From Axinella damicornis (taxonomy: Eukaryota > Porifera > Demospongiae > Axinellida > Axinellidae), in the NCBI GenBank assembly GCA_963931865.1, contig OZ007516.1, positions 11,046,785 to 11,110,784 on the forward strand: a stretch of 64,000 nucleotides of DNA, written 5' to 3'. Both the position numbers and the translations under genes were made by a program. The notes under the pieces are model-generated. The model saw only the letters and a program-made list of their open reading frames with translations. It was not told the origin of the DNA and did not search any database. This document shows positions 20,821 to 32,045 of this stretch, in pieces (the stretch's first letter is position 1; every line of letters starts with the position of its first letter).

Positions 20821-20960
20821 TGTAGCAACAGGAATCAACTCTCCTTTAGAACGACAAACAACTGTACAATACACATGGAATATGTCTATTTATAGACACA
20901 AAGGTCATGAGGTTCTCCGTATACTATATATAGTGTAGTCCGTATATCTCGTCCGCTACA
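20821..20960 (-). repeat. LTR (5' LTR of the gypsy element)
   Basis: 140 bp. On the minus strand it is followed directly by a tRNA-primer-like site at 20819-20804. Confidence 0.95.
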
Positions 20961-23900
20961 GTATGGTAATAACGAACCATATTATTTGCTCGTACAGTCT
21001 AACTTAAGGTTAAAGATTTTTCCTGAGGCAGAAAAACACTGCACGTAGTCGCACAAGAATAGTTTAGGGCAGAATACTGCATATATACAGGCAGATTATG
21101 TGCTCCACACCACACTGCCACAAATTGTGGAATGGACAGAACTTAAATGATGTTTCAAGGTGTACTTACTATTGCAGGAGTGAGAGGGCAATACAGAATA
21201 ATAGTCGGTTCAGGGCTGACAGTATTGGCCCTCCTTGTGGTCAAGCCAATACTGTCAGCCCTGAACCAAATATTCTTCTGTACTGCCCGACCTAAGGAGT
21301 TCAATAATAATGACTCACTTTCGTCCAGCGCTACGTACGTACGTACATAGCTTCTTTGATCGACAGGCAGTGCAACAGTTCAGTGTGAAAACGGTAGCAT
21401 TCAACCGAATTCAATCCATTCCAAGGAGCCGGGCTACAATACTAAAACTCCAAAGCGCTCTCTTGCAGAACTACCTTCAGTTGCATCCATTGGAAAAAAG
21501 AACAGCTAGCAACATCCAGTGCCGTCTTCAGTAACTATGACTCCATGCAATCAGCAATGCCCATTCCGGTCAAGTGAACATCTGAACCAATACAGCAATA
21601 AGCTGAATGGATACGGCAAAATATTCAGTTCAGCGACACATCATCATACCCGGGTTATCCGTTCAGTGTTCTGATACATAGTCCCATAGTAATATTTATT
21701 CTGACGTGTTGATGAAGTCAATGATACAGAAACGCTTATCATGATTAATTAAATCTACCAGCATAGTAACTCACTAGACTCAATGGAGTTGTACTTGATC
21801 CCCTCCTTCACCTCCACCACATTGCTACGGGAGATGGACCGCCTCAGCCCAGGGCCGGATCACTGTAAAAGATATAGGGTGGTCCATTAGACACTGCCGA
21901 AGGCAGTGTGCAGAGGTGTGAAGCGTGGAAAAAAATTTCACATTCATTTTTCAGTTATCAGGATAGGCTCTCATGGCTCCTTAGTGCTTTGCACTGCAAG
22001 TTCCAGATGTAAGAGGATTGCAGGTCCAGCGACCGCCATGTGCTTCTTTCTTGCTCAAATTTCGCTCGTGCAACGTGTAATACGTACTTAAACGTAGCTA
22101 TACTAGATCGTGGTCTCGTTCCCAAGCTGTTATAATTAGCTCCAGGTTGCCTCGATGCTCGATGTCGCAATGGAGCGGCAGGTAAAAAAAAACAACAAAA
22201 AAGCTACCTGGCCTGAGAATTGGGTGGGCCATGGCCCACACGGCCCACCGTGCTGTGCCGGCCCTGGGCTCTGAGGAAACAAGTGACAAGCAGCTGCATA
22301 TCCATCTATGCACATACTTGTATTGCACGTATTGTAGTATTCGCTAGGTATTGTGGGGCAAGCCTGAGTGAGTGTAACATAGCCTCCCTCCTGCATGAGA
22401 AATTTCACCATGCAGGAGGGCAATATCTTGATGTGATGGGTGTGGCGAAAACAAATCAGGCAAACAATTTTATGCTACATGGGAAGTGCCATGCCATGGA
22501 GAGCTCCCTGACCTTTCCAGGCTGCCCAACTAGGTCCCTAGATCGAGCTGGTTGGACAATCAACAGTGCAGTTTGGTTCCCGTTGGCAATCTATACTTTC
22601 TTGACTATCGAGGCTCTCCCAAACTCATAAATTATCACAAACACAACTTCTGTTATAACCGTCTCTTTTTCTTATGGATATCGAGAGGCAATCGCAGTCC
22701 TGGTAGCCACAATGCATCCGATTGCAACTTGCTTGCGTTGCAGCTCATTTCAATTAACGCACGTCACGTAAGGACCATGCTTGGTTGACAGAGTCAGCAA
22801 TGGCGTCCAAAGGGAAGACAAGAACTTTTACAGCACTCACAACTTCACCAGCACGGTGATTTTTGGCATGTGAGTGTCTGTGAATGACAGTAATCACACC
22901 TGAGCGGTCAGAATCTTTGACGGGCCTTCGTAACAGCTGTGCTGACAACAAACTTTGAAGAGAGCGATTGAGCGATGGCGGCCGACGGCACTACAAAAGT
23001 GCTTGTATCTCCACCACCAAGGTGAGTTTCAGCACCAAAATTGTATGGTGAGGACAGTGGATGATAGCGATCACGACGGTGCAGTACGAATCTTTGCAGG
23101 CCATTCCTAAGTAGTCAAACATTATTTACACTGGTAGAGTTACAACTCCTTGCAGGGGGGAAAATTGTGCCGCATAAACAATCTTCATCAGCATGTGTGT
23201 GAACATGGAACACTTCCCAATACAGTTCTAAAAAGATTTTACCTGGTGAAATTTCCCACCACACAGCCATAGTTACATAACAATGGTGACACAGCAGCAC
23301 TCTTACCAGGACCAGTCCAGAGTGTAGGTAGAGGTTGTGAGGCATGATGATGGCTCCTAACACACCCAGGCCCTACGGAGGAGAGCAGGAGGGAAAGGCA
23401 ACTAATCAGCTGGCAGGACACAGCACGAGAATATGTTATACACAGGAACACACAGTAGGTATGCTTGAATGGTTCATTTTCATTTTAAAACAACAACAAA
23501 GTATTATGTGTATGCAAGGCAACTCATGCCTCGATCCCCCAAGTTACTCCAAATGAAACACAGCCACAACCTCTACAACAGGGTAAAGGTGGAAGAGGTC
23601 AATTAGGCTTCAAAGATAGCTTCATACCCAGTGGCTGTGATCTTAGCCCCTCCCTCGGTTATTGCTGTTACTAACAATCACAACTGCCATCAAGTGTCTT
23701 GAGTTGCCCTTTTGAACTCACTAGATCCTCCCTCACTGTTCCAACAAATACCTTACTGCATGTATCGTACTGGGAATGGATATCCAGAGATGTCAATGGA
23801 TATCCCAGGATGTCCCAAGCTCTATCAACCACTTGTCCCAGGTCCAAGTAGTGCCAAGAAGATCTGGGATATCTCAACCTGGTTGATCGCAAGAACACCA

Positions 23901-25143
23901 GGGATATCCTGGGATATCCCAGGCTCTGTCAAACGGTTGCCCAAGTATAGTCCCCAAAACACCCGGGATATCTTGGGATATCCCAGGATCGATTCTCCCA
24001 AGTCCAAGAACACAAAGGGTATGTGGGGACAAAGTTGACAACTGAGAATATTGCCACCTGTAACCCCAGGTGCACACTTGCACAACAATGCCTTTAATTT
24101 GCTACATACTTTGGAATTCCTATGATGTCCTTAGGATCAATAGGACAGCTTGGACCTGGGATCTGAAGGTCTCCATCGTAGGAACATCTTGGGAACTCCC
24201 ATGATGTCCATGAGGCCAGCAGGACAATCTCAGGACTACATGGACCACCAGGACACGAGAGAGTAGAAAGACCAGGAATTCCCTCTGTATTACTAGGGAC
24301 AACCAAGGTTGTCTGTTCTGTCCTCAGTTGTCCTAGGGATATGCGATGGACAACCATGCTAACAAGATTACACACTCAATCACTCTGCTAGTTGCACCAC
24401 ACGGACTATATGACTTCCGCAGCCAGGAGGACACTGTGATCTGAATACATTCCACCTTTGCTCTTGTTGTGATACAAAAAGCTACCCACTACTGCTGTGG
24501 GGACAGCTCGCTAACATTCGCTGGTTCAATGTCAACATTGCGTTAATTTCAATGTTCATTTTCATCCACACCCTCTAAGCACACATTGTAAATCTGCACA
24601 TGTAAATACATGCAAGCACAACGATAGCATGGGAACATAAATAGTTGGAGGCTAATCTCAAGTGCACCTAGTGTGCACACGTCACTTTAGAGGCCATTTC
24701 TTTCTCGTGGTCATTTTCAGTCTCTAGAACCCTTACTAATTTCTATTCCCTCGCGTTGCTGGGTTCGAAACTGCTCTCATAGGTAATGTTAGCCATCCTA
24801 ATCAGATGAGTGATTCTAACCACACCCATCAATTAATGAACTTGCAACCAGGGAAATGCCAACCTGCTGCAGCTGAAAAACGGGTCATGAATGCTGGATA
24901 TGGAGGCCTTACAAGGCAAGATGGTTGTTTCTAAGTCCATTTATCAACGGAAATGGCCCTCCCAGAACTAGTGCCAACCAAGACATTTCAACAGTGGAAC
25001 CCAGACATGGCCATTCTGTTTGGTAGTGTTTGCACCCTTACCCACTCACCTCTCCCTGTCCCGCTCTTTCTGTTTACACAGAACCTAAGTCCAAGGACAT
25101 TACTGGATGTGACATCATGAAGCTGAAAGTCTCCTGACAGATA

Positions 25144-25822
25144 TACCGTAGTCTCTCGAAAATACGCCCATGGGCGATGAATTTAGAATCTGCTCAAAGA
25201 GGGGGATGGGAGTATTTTCGAGGACCCCTCTCCCGAAAATAGGCCCACCCAATTCGGAAGTAAGCCCACCCAAGTACATGCGTATACGAGTGCAATACTG
25301 CAACAGTCATTCTAGCAAGGCTTAACTACTACTACTAGTCCCGGAGTTTCTTGGTGAGCAGGAACAACCTCTTCGTGTGAGTAGCTACAGGAACAGCAAA
25401 CAAGACACAGCAGGATTGCTTGAATGACGTGTAGAGTGCGCAGACTATCTTCGGGACTTGCCGATTGCTGCTGCTTCCGAGAGAAATCCGTAGTGTGCTG
25501 CTAGTGCTACGCTAGCTATAGGCGATTGCACACGCGAAGACACAAACATGCAATGCACAGTGCGTGCACGGTCTCATGTCATGCATTCAGTACACAGCTG
25601 ATTATGCAATGGCATGCAACATGATGAAATTCATTGCACATAGTACACGATAGCAAGCCTTAGTCCAACCTCTTTGACAGTGCTTCTTCCAAGTGCTTTC
25701 CTGTTCGAGCTAATAGGGTGGGCGTACTTTCGAGTAATAAATGACCCTTTGCAACAACTTGTCACGAAAAAGGGGGGTGGGCGTATTTTCGAGGGTGGAC
25801 GTATTTTCGAGAGACTACGGTA
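25144..25822. mobile_element. MITE with TACCGTAGTCTCTCGAAAAT ends, absent from copy 1
   Basis: A 679-bp element with ends TACCGTAGTCTCTCGAAAAT and its inverse. Copy 1 has the empty site (CTGATATATATATCCCC near 7300). Its subterminal region matches the exonised fragment at 18446-18552. TA flanks suggest a Tc1/mariner or similar class. Confidence 0.88.
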
Positions 25823-26253
25823 TATATCCCCTATGGGGTTAAAGCTCTAATTTTTAATTACTTCTCTCAAGCCACCATGGAACTTGGCTCAATAGGAGTC
25901 CATGGTTCATTCTTCTAGAAGACTGCCAGACCAGGAACACCATCATACTCGACCACATTACACATAAACACCACCCTGCCCTTGGTGGGTATTCTGCATT
26001 ATATTATACACAATGTACTTAGGCTATTCTAACCAATCAAGTTACAGTATTAGTGGGAAATAACATGTCCTATATTATATCTTGTGGCCAGCCCCGTATG
26101 CATACTGTAAGCGATTGCGTGCTTGAAAAAGCGAAGAGCTAGCTTTGTTAGTCTAGCCAAGGACTTGTGCTTTTACTGCTACCTCAGTCAAATATCATGG
26201 ATGCCTCTGCCTCTGATCGGTGAGTGCCTACACCACAGTATCTATGTCTACAC

Positions 26254-26321
26254 TAGTCTCGTTCCCAGGCCTCCGCCCAGACTTTATCTCGCAGCCGTGG
26301 AGAAAAGTCTGACTGAGGCTA
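26254..26321. mobile_element. 68-bp TAGTCTCG-family MITE with 9-bp TSD, absent from copy 1
   Basis: Ends TAGTCTCG and TGAGGCTA. Flanks TGTCTACAC and GGTCTACAC differ at one position out of nine. Copy 1 is uninterrupted. Confidence 0.8.
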
Positions 26322-27585
26322 GGTCTACACAGTGTACTCACCTTAGAATAGCCCAAGCATAGTATAAGTTAGTAGTTGTATATCCCTGGCCAGCTGGATG
26401 TACATGTGTAAGACCCTTTACATCCCTGGGAAAAGGCCAGTGCTTTCGTTACACCTCGGAAGTGCCTTGGGCTTTGCCCTTGGCACTTCCTCGGCTCCAC
26501 AAAAGCACTGATTATATCCCACTGGCCTATACTTATCCCACAGCTGTAGACTTGCTCCATTGATAATGAAAGGAGAGCTACAGTGGAATATGAGGGCATA
26601 TTCCACTCTTCCTGAGGCTATGAAGTTTACACAGGTTGCGTTTTCATGTAAACAATACTTAGACAAATGTAGTAGCTGCATGTGGGAGTCAGGTACTAGG
26701 TAAGGTGTATATTAGCGCCAGAACTGCCAGTACTGAACCAGGTACCGGTGCCGGACTCAGAGAAATCGCTGTTCGTCGTCAAAGGAGTTCTGTGCCTAGT
26801 AAGTAGCTCAAAGATGGTCCCAAAATGGCAGTGTCTTGTTGGTGTCTAAGCAAGAATGAGGGTTGCCAAGTACTACTAAAGCAATGAGTACTGGCGCCGG
26901 TGCATCGGGGCAACTATAATAGCTGTAGGAGAAATACACTATGTTTACCATGTACTGGGAAACATCACTCATCTAGTGCTATATTGTCACTTGTGCCTGT
27001 GGCACTCGTGCAACACGGCAACAGACACGTGATATTTCGCCAGTACTCGGTAAATAATATATATTCCTCTGTGCAGCAGCTAAAACATAAGCAGGCTCAC
27101 TAGCACCCACAGAGATACAAGGTGCTATACATGTACGTGCAATACGTTTGGTCCACTGACATAATAGTGTCTATTACCACAGATACGTACTAGCCCGTAC
27201 GTACTACGTACTACAACCCCCTACAGAGATCTTTTTCCATAATACGTGTATAATGAAAAAAGATATGTAGGGGGATTGTATACTTCACTGTTTTGTGTGA
27301 TCATCCCTACCTTGTTTCCTTACTTTTTGCGGTTCTGGTATCCCTACATCCTGTTACATTTTAAATGTTTTTTATTACTTGCTTATGTCATTTTTTTTAG
27401 CAGCAGGCGCATGCATACTGGACTCTGGCATTTACACTGCCAGCAATGGCTGAAGAATCAGACCCAAGCATCTCAAAAGCCAACCCTTTTCTGGATGGAT
27501 ACTAAGCCAGTGCTCCCTGAGCTGAAGTAGTGTAGGTAAAATAGCTATACCAGATAGTAGTAGTGACACACTGCTTGTGGTATAC

Positions 27586-27645
27586 AGCCTCGTTCCCAGG
27601 CCGTCTCCTGCTCGATCCACTTTGTAGCCACATATGTGACCTTTG

Positions 27646-27679
<34 letters not shown>

Positions 27680-27728
27680 ATCAGAAAAGTATGGGGTTCA
27701 AAGGTCAGACGACTGGGAACAAGGCTAA
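27586..27728. mobile_element. TAGCCTCG-family MITE with 9-bp TSD GTGGTATAC and poly-C core
   Basis: Left AGCCTCGTTCCCAGG, right GGGAACAAGGCTAA, flanked by GTGGTATAC at 27577-27585 and 27729-27737. Contains the poly-C tract 27648-27679. Confidence 0.88.
27648..27679. repeat. Poly-C tract
   Basis: Thirty-two Cs inside the MITE. The copy-1 allele of the MITE has only six Cs here, so the tract expanded after duplication. Confidence 0.97.
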
Positions 27729-28199
27729 GTGGTATACACCGTGTACCCACCTAATTCACGGCCCCCTGTGTACAGTTCTGGCACCACGGAATAAACATTC
27801 CCTTCACCACGTCCACCTGGACAGTGCAGCATGGATGTACTGGAGCTGGGAGGAGGGGGAGCGAATAAGTATGCAGTTGAATACTTTCCTTGATTAGGGA
27901 GGGTACTATAGGAACAGAAGCAGCAAGTCATTGGCCAGACTACGTTGTTCTAAGAAAAAAAATTACATCTCACTTAGTTGCTGGGCTAGGTGTTACGTAC
28001 TTTGGAGTCCTGGCCTCCACTGCATGTGATGCAGATTTTGGCCAATAACAAACTGCATCCTTCGGAGGGGATGTACGTTCAGGAGGATCTGATAGGCTCT
28101 GGATGATTGTTCACCACCAGCCATTGTGGTAACCCCTCAGGGGCGAAAAAAAAAAAAAAATCAGCTATACCGGCATGACAGGGAGATGGTGACCACAAA

Positions 28200-28530
28200 A
28201 CACAAGAAGAGGAACAATAGCAATTTCAAATTTCTCTATCCCATATCCTATGCTTGACCCAAAGGATCTGGCTGCTCCAGTCTGCAGTGGGTTGAGTAAT
28301 GATTTGGAGAGAGCTGCGTGGAGGGGGAGGGGGAACAACACCTGAGAATAACCTGTATCGGAGGTCTCCCGCTGTCTGTGCCTACAGAGAATGGGGGATA
28401 CAAGATGGAGAGTTTGTTTCAAAAGCTACAACTCCCTCATGCTCGTTCCACAATGCACTGTACTCCCTCAGTAGTTTTAGCAGAAACTAGAGAAGGGACA
28501 AATCCGTCTCTATACCATCAGTGAAAGGTA
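28200..28530. repeat. Duplicated block, partner 31430-31690
   Basis: Both begin AACAATAGCAATTTCAA and share the GTCTGCAGTGGGTTGAG and GGTCTCCCGCTGTC stretches. Function unknown. Confidence 0.8.
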
Positions 28531-28582
28531 ACCCTTTCTCACCCAAAGCAACACTTCAGCCTCTAGATCTAGTTAATTTCAG

Positions 28583-28633
28583 CTCCCTCGGCCTGTTGTG
28601 GTTTATAAGTTCAACCCCAACAGGCCGAGGGAG
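28583..28633. repeat. Hairpin, 21-bp arms and 9-nt loop
   Basis: CTCCCTCGGCCTGTTGTGGTT pairs with AACCCCAACAGGCCGAGGGAG with one mismatch. A compact RNA-type stem-loop, but also compatible with a decayed inverted-repeat element. Confidence 0.85.
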
Positions 28634-28639
28634 TATAGC

Positions 28640-29242
28640 AGTTCTGCTACCCAGGTTGTTTCAGCTACCCCTAAAGCAGATACATAACTGTAACTAACCT
28701 ACACTTTCAATCAAGGCCCTCAGGAATGCCAACCTGGCTAGCTGAAGAATGCTGGAAATGCCGGACCAATATCCATGTTGTACAGTACGTAAAATGCAAT
28801 TTTGCATTATAATCCCAAGCACAGGTCAACTAACAAGCTATTACTGACATACACGAGACCAGTCCCTGATCATCAACATACCTGACATGGTTGCTGAATG
28901 CGTGTCTATGATGTTCTGTGATTATCGAGTGTATTGCTGATGTGGAAATAGAGTCTCGATCAATTTTATGATGTGAACAGGAGGAGAAGCTCAGCGAGTC
29001 TACCCAGAGAGGGTGTGGTTGTAGTCTTGTGAAATGATGGCCCAGCCCATGCTCTTCGCAATTCAGCTGGCACCATCAAGGCTGAGCTCAGCTGTGGAGA
29101 GCTAAACCAGGTACTGACCGGACAACTGAGGCCTCTTACAAGTGATCTTGAGCTGAGCAACAGCCAACCTGCAAAGGAGACAGAGAAAAGACGTAGTGTA
29201 ACAATCTACTGTCACTGCTGCCTCAGAGACACCTTTCATTTC
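28640..29242. other. No intact gene; possible NRAMP exon remnant on the minus strand
   Basis: At 29150-29176 on the minus strand, TTGCAG then GTTGGCTGTTGCTCAGCTCAAG resembles the GAVAQYK exon of the main copy, including the acceptor, but the frame is lost. Otherwise nothing recognised. Confidence 0.3.
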
Positions 29243-29800
29243 TAGCCTCGTTCCCAGGCGCTCGGTAATTGGGGAGAGCGCCTGGTATCCACAGTTCACG
29301 CATGCGTGAGCAGTTCCGCTACATTCTCTGTATAATTCATCGAGAGACGTAAGCTGGAATAATACGGACAAATATTCGGTGAAATATACGACTCCAGCAT
29401 CATGCGAGGCCATGGTTTCGAAGTCTGTGGACGGCGTTACGCTGCTTCTACTTTTCGGAAGCTGACGTGAAGCACGATACAGACCCGGTAAGACCCCATA
29501 GAAAATTCGACCTGACCGTGTGCAACCATATACCGTTATGTACATGCTGTATTGCTGTCAGTTGTTCGTCTTCAGCACCATTCCTGGCTTTCCGACCTTA
29601 TCAAGGGCGTACGGCACGGCTTGGTTGAACAGAGCTGCGACTTGTAGATGTAAACGACTCCCGGGTTTCAGTCGTGCAACACGGACGAGTATAACAGTAG
29701 TTTCCAAGTTCCCCACAAAACCTGGAGAGTCGCGCATGCACAAACAGTGGATACCAGGCGCTCTCCTCCCCAATTACCGAGCGCCTGGGGAACGAGGCTA
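29243..29800. mobile_element. TAGCCTCG-family MITE, imperfect flanking duplication
   Basis: Inverted ends of about 55 bp (TAGCCTCGTTCCCAGGCGCTCGG and inverse). Flanks CTTTCATTTC and CTTTGTTTTC match at eight of ten positions. The inner CACTGTTTGTGCATGCGCG-like motif is shared with the 703-1303 element, so they are relatives. Confidence 0.85.
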
Positions 29801-29990
29801 CTTTGTTTTCCTGCACTGTTTTGGGTCGACACATCTCAAAGTGATAAAATCTCGTTGCCTTGACAATGGTCTTGTTCGCAGAATGCATGACAACTCTGGA
29901 CACCTTCCCTACAATGTCACTCGAGGATGTGCAGCACGTTGTGCAGTTCATCCTGCACTACGCCACAGGGGCGGAGAAAGGTACCAAAAA

Positions 29991-29998
29991 GTGTGTGT

Positions 29999-30043
<45 letters not shown>
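29991..30043. repeat. TG microsatellite followed by 31-bp poly-G
   Basis: GTGTGT passes directly into an uninterrupted G run at 30013-30043. Confidence 0.97.
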
Positions 30044-30049
30044 CTAACA

Positions 30050-30900
30050 GCACAACAGCACAATTGCATGCTGCCGAAGGGAGCACATAGTGCTGATCAG
30101 TCCGCACAAAGCGAAAACTTTTCGCCTTCACTTTTCAGTTATCAGGATGAGCTCTCGTGGGTTCGACGGATCTCAGCATGATCTCCCAACAGAACAACAC
30201 AGACATATCATTCATAGTGCCAACTCAACTGAGGATGCAAGGTCCGAGGTGAGAGCTGTGGCGTGTATTACCGATTGATTACTAGGGCTGAGTGATTGCG
30301 GATTTTCCAACATCATGGTTATTGTATCCATATAATCACAATCATTGATTATATCACGATATCGCGATTATGCCACAAATTTCCGTTTGAAGGAGACCTG
30401 CATACACCATTCAAATCTTCAAAGTCACAAGGCTACTAGGGAATATAGTCAAAGCTAACTACCGTGCCTGCCCAGATGCCATGGTGGACAGAAGCTTGAC
30501 CATGGCCACACAAGTGCTTATGTATTCCAAGCCCTTAGTCCTGCTAAGTATAATTATTCATAAAAACCAATGATCACTTTGCTGTCTAACCAACATCCTG
30601 GTTGCGATTGCTGCCATCACCATCCCACAACCATACCGATGCTCAGAGATAATTGCTTAATCGAAATAATTGCTCAACCCTACTGATTATCCATGATAAT
30701 TAATTGCACATGATCAGTAGGAACATTGTGCATGTTACTGTTCCTTTGTGTACTGAACAATCCTATGCTGTAAGGTATTATGGTCGAGTGTCGAGCTGTT
30801 GCCAATCTCTGTCAGTAGCCAGCACGTCACCTCAAAACCCACATGCATTCATGCAATAGCGCACAATGGTGGGATCGATCATTTCCGCGTTGGAGGAGGA
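30050..30900. other. Repeat-derived, no gene recognised
   Basis: Bases 30070-30170 belong to a dispersed repeat (GATCAGTCCGC, TTTTCAGTTATCAGGATG) also found near 3715, 21905, 59330 and 59460. Bases 30295-30690 are AT-rich with ATTGCGATTATATCACGATA motifs and look like an old element. Confidence 0.5.
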
Positions 30901-30914
30901 AGAGCGTGTAACGG

Positions 30915-31238
30915 TCAAAACTTCCCACATGCATTAAATGTGACCTCAACTGAGGCTTGATCTTCAAAACTGCATAGGTCACACCCACTTGGACACACAC
31001 TGTGAGGCTTGAGAGTTCTCTTTCCCAGCAAGTCAATGGTATCATAGTCGGGGTAGTGCCGGTAGAAGTCACAGATGTACTGCTTAGCCTGAGGAGAGTG
31101 TACTCGCTGTTCATGCTGGCAGTGGTAGCACGTACTGCTGTAGTTCTGGGAGTTGCACCTGTAGATAGCACGAAAGACAATGGCTTTGTTACCATTGCAC
31201 CTAGCAGATATGGAAATCACATTGGCACCATAGCACAT
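30915..31238 (-). CDS. Cysteine-rich orphan exon or small ORF (107 aa)
   Basis: An ATG-to-TGA frame with around ten cysteines, including spaced pairs CYHCQH and CPSGCDLC, plus aromatic- and His-rich stretches (QYICDFYRHYPDYDT). Synonymous positions look coding, and overlapping frames are poorer. A possible acceptor (CGTTTAG) lies just upstream of the ATG, so it may be an internal exon of a secreted or zinc-binding protein. I do not recognise the family. No signal peptide is visible. Confidence 0.4.
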   Translation of the reverse strand: MCYGANVISISARCNGNKAIVFRAIYRCNSQNYSSTCYHCQHEQRVHSPQAKQYICDFYRHYPDYDTIDLLGKRTLKPHSVCPSGCDLCSFEDQASVEVTFNACGKF

Positions 31239-31324
31239 GCTAAACGCTTAAGACTGTGAGACGGGACAGAAGGTATGCATAAGGGTAGTTGATGTTCTGA
31301 AAAATCAGCTTGTCAACCAAACAT

Positions 31325-31331
31325 ACACACA

Positions 31332-31425
<94 letters not shown>
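31325..31425. repeat. CA microsatellite (about 100 bp)
   Basis: Nearly uninterrupted CA repeats ending in an A-rich stretch, next to the duplicated block 31430-31690. Confidence 0.98.
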
Positions 31426-31429
<4 letters not shown>

Positions 31430-31799
31430 AACAACAACACACGAACAATAGCAATTTCAACTCTAGTCAAATTCTCTATCCCATATCCTGTGCTTGACCA
31501 TGGCAAGGCAGAGGATCTGTAGTGGCTGCTCCGGTCTGCAGTGGGTTGAGCAATGATTTGGAGAGAACTGTGTGGAGGGGGAGGGGGACAACACCCGAGA
31601 ATAACCTGTATCGGAGGTCTCCCGCTGTCAGTGGCTACAGGCTATAGAGATAAAAGATGGTGAGATCATTTCCACAAGGTCCAGACTTGGCCATGATGTT
31701 TGCACCCTACAGGTATGCTTTCTATCCCACCCTTCCTGCTGATGCAGAACCTATCTCCAAAGGATACTGGCAGGTGACATCATGAAGCTGAAAGTTTCA

Positions 31800-32045
31800 T
31801 GACGCCACATGGCGATCTTTGGCCTCAGGCAGCTGTTGCACCCTGATCACATCTGCCTCAGCTAGCTGCTGCTCCACGATCATGTCAGAATCAGCTGGTG
31901 CTCCCTTATCCCGTCAGCCTCAGCTGCTGCTCCCCGATCCCATCAGCCTTGGTTGCTGCTCCCCGATCGCGTCCGCTGCAGTTAGCTGCTGCTCAGCCAT
32001 GATCACATCCACTTCTGCTCTGGCTCCCCGATCACGTCTTGTAAT
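31800..32045. repeat. Degenerate CAGCTGCTGCTCCCCGATC minisatellite
   Basis: Units of about 30 bp related to the 29-bp minisatellite inside the tandem array that starts 1.2 kb further on. It creates a low-complexity Ser/Cys/Ala frame. Confidence 0.8.

Larger units (their letters stand above)
19285..20960 (-). mobile_element. Ty3/gypsy LTR retrotransposon with internal deletion
   Basis: A 1,676-bp element with two 140-bp LTRs that read as identical (19285-19424 and 20821-20960; ends TGTAGC...GCTACA). It is flanked by the 4-bp duplication GTAT (19281-19284 and 20961-20964); copy 1 has the empty site near 2769. In minus-strand order it has a primer-binding-like TGGTGACCCCGACGCC right after the 5' LTR, gag, protease, the integrase C-terminus, and a polypurine tract (TTCTGGGGGGAGTGG) before the 3' LTR. 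Reverse transcriptase, RNase H and most of integrase are absent. Identical LTRs imply a recent insertion, so it was probably mobilised in trans. Confidence 0.93.
21775..27816 (-). pseudogene. SLC11A: Partial duplicated NRAMP (three exons)
   Basis: Exon copies at 27751-27816 (VVKGMFIPWCQNCTQ..., ending AAT TAG instead of a Gln codon before the donor), 23307-23372 (GAIIMPHNLYLHSGLVL) and 21775-21842 (SNVVEVKEGIKYNSIES). No other exon lies within the duplicated block, so this is a fragment. A possible remnant of the first-exon region lies at 29150-29176. Confidence 0.85.
19137..28197. repeat. Segmental duplication, copy 2 (partner 2624-10318)
   Basis: Same orientation as copy 1 and highly similar throughout. 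Longer because of a Ty3/gypsy element (19285-20960), a 679-bp MITE (25144-25822) and a 68-bp MITE (26254-26321). Shorter where copy-1 MITEs and the local repeat are missing. On the minus strand this copy lies upstream of the main NRAMP copy. Confidence 0.93.

Noticed and set aside
1730..27753. UAG read as a sense codon (several in-frame TAGs in NRAMP, its copy and gag)
   Set aside because: The same loci also contain TAA or TGA stops and deletions, and the interrupted positions do not share one amino acid. Pseudogene decay explains them better.
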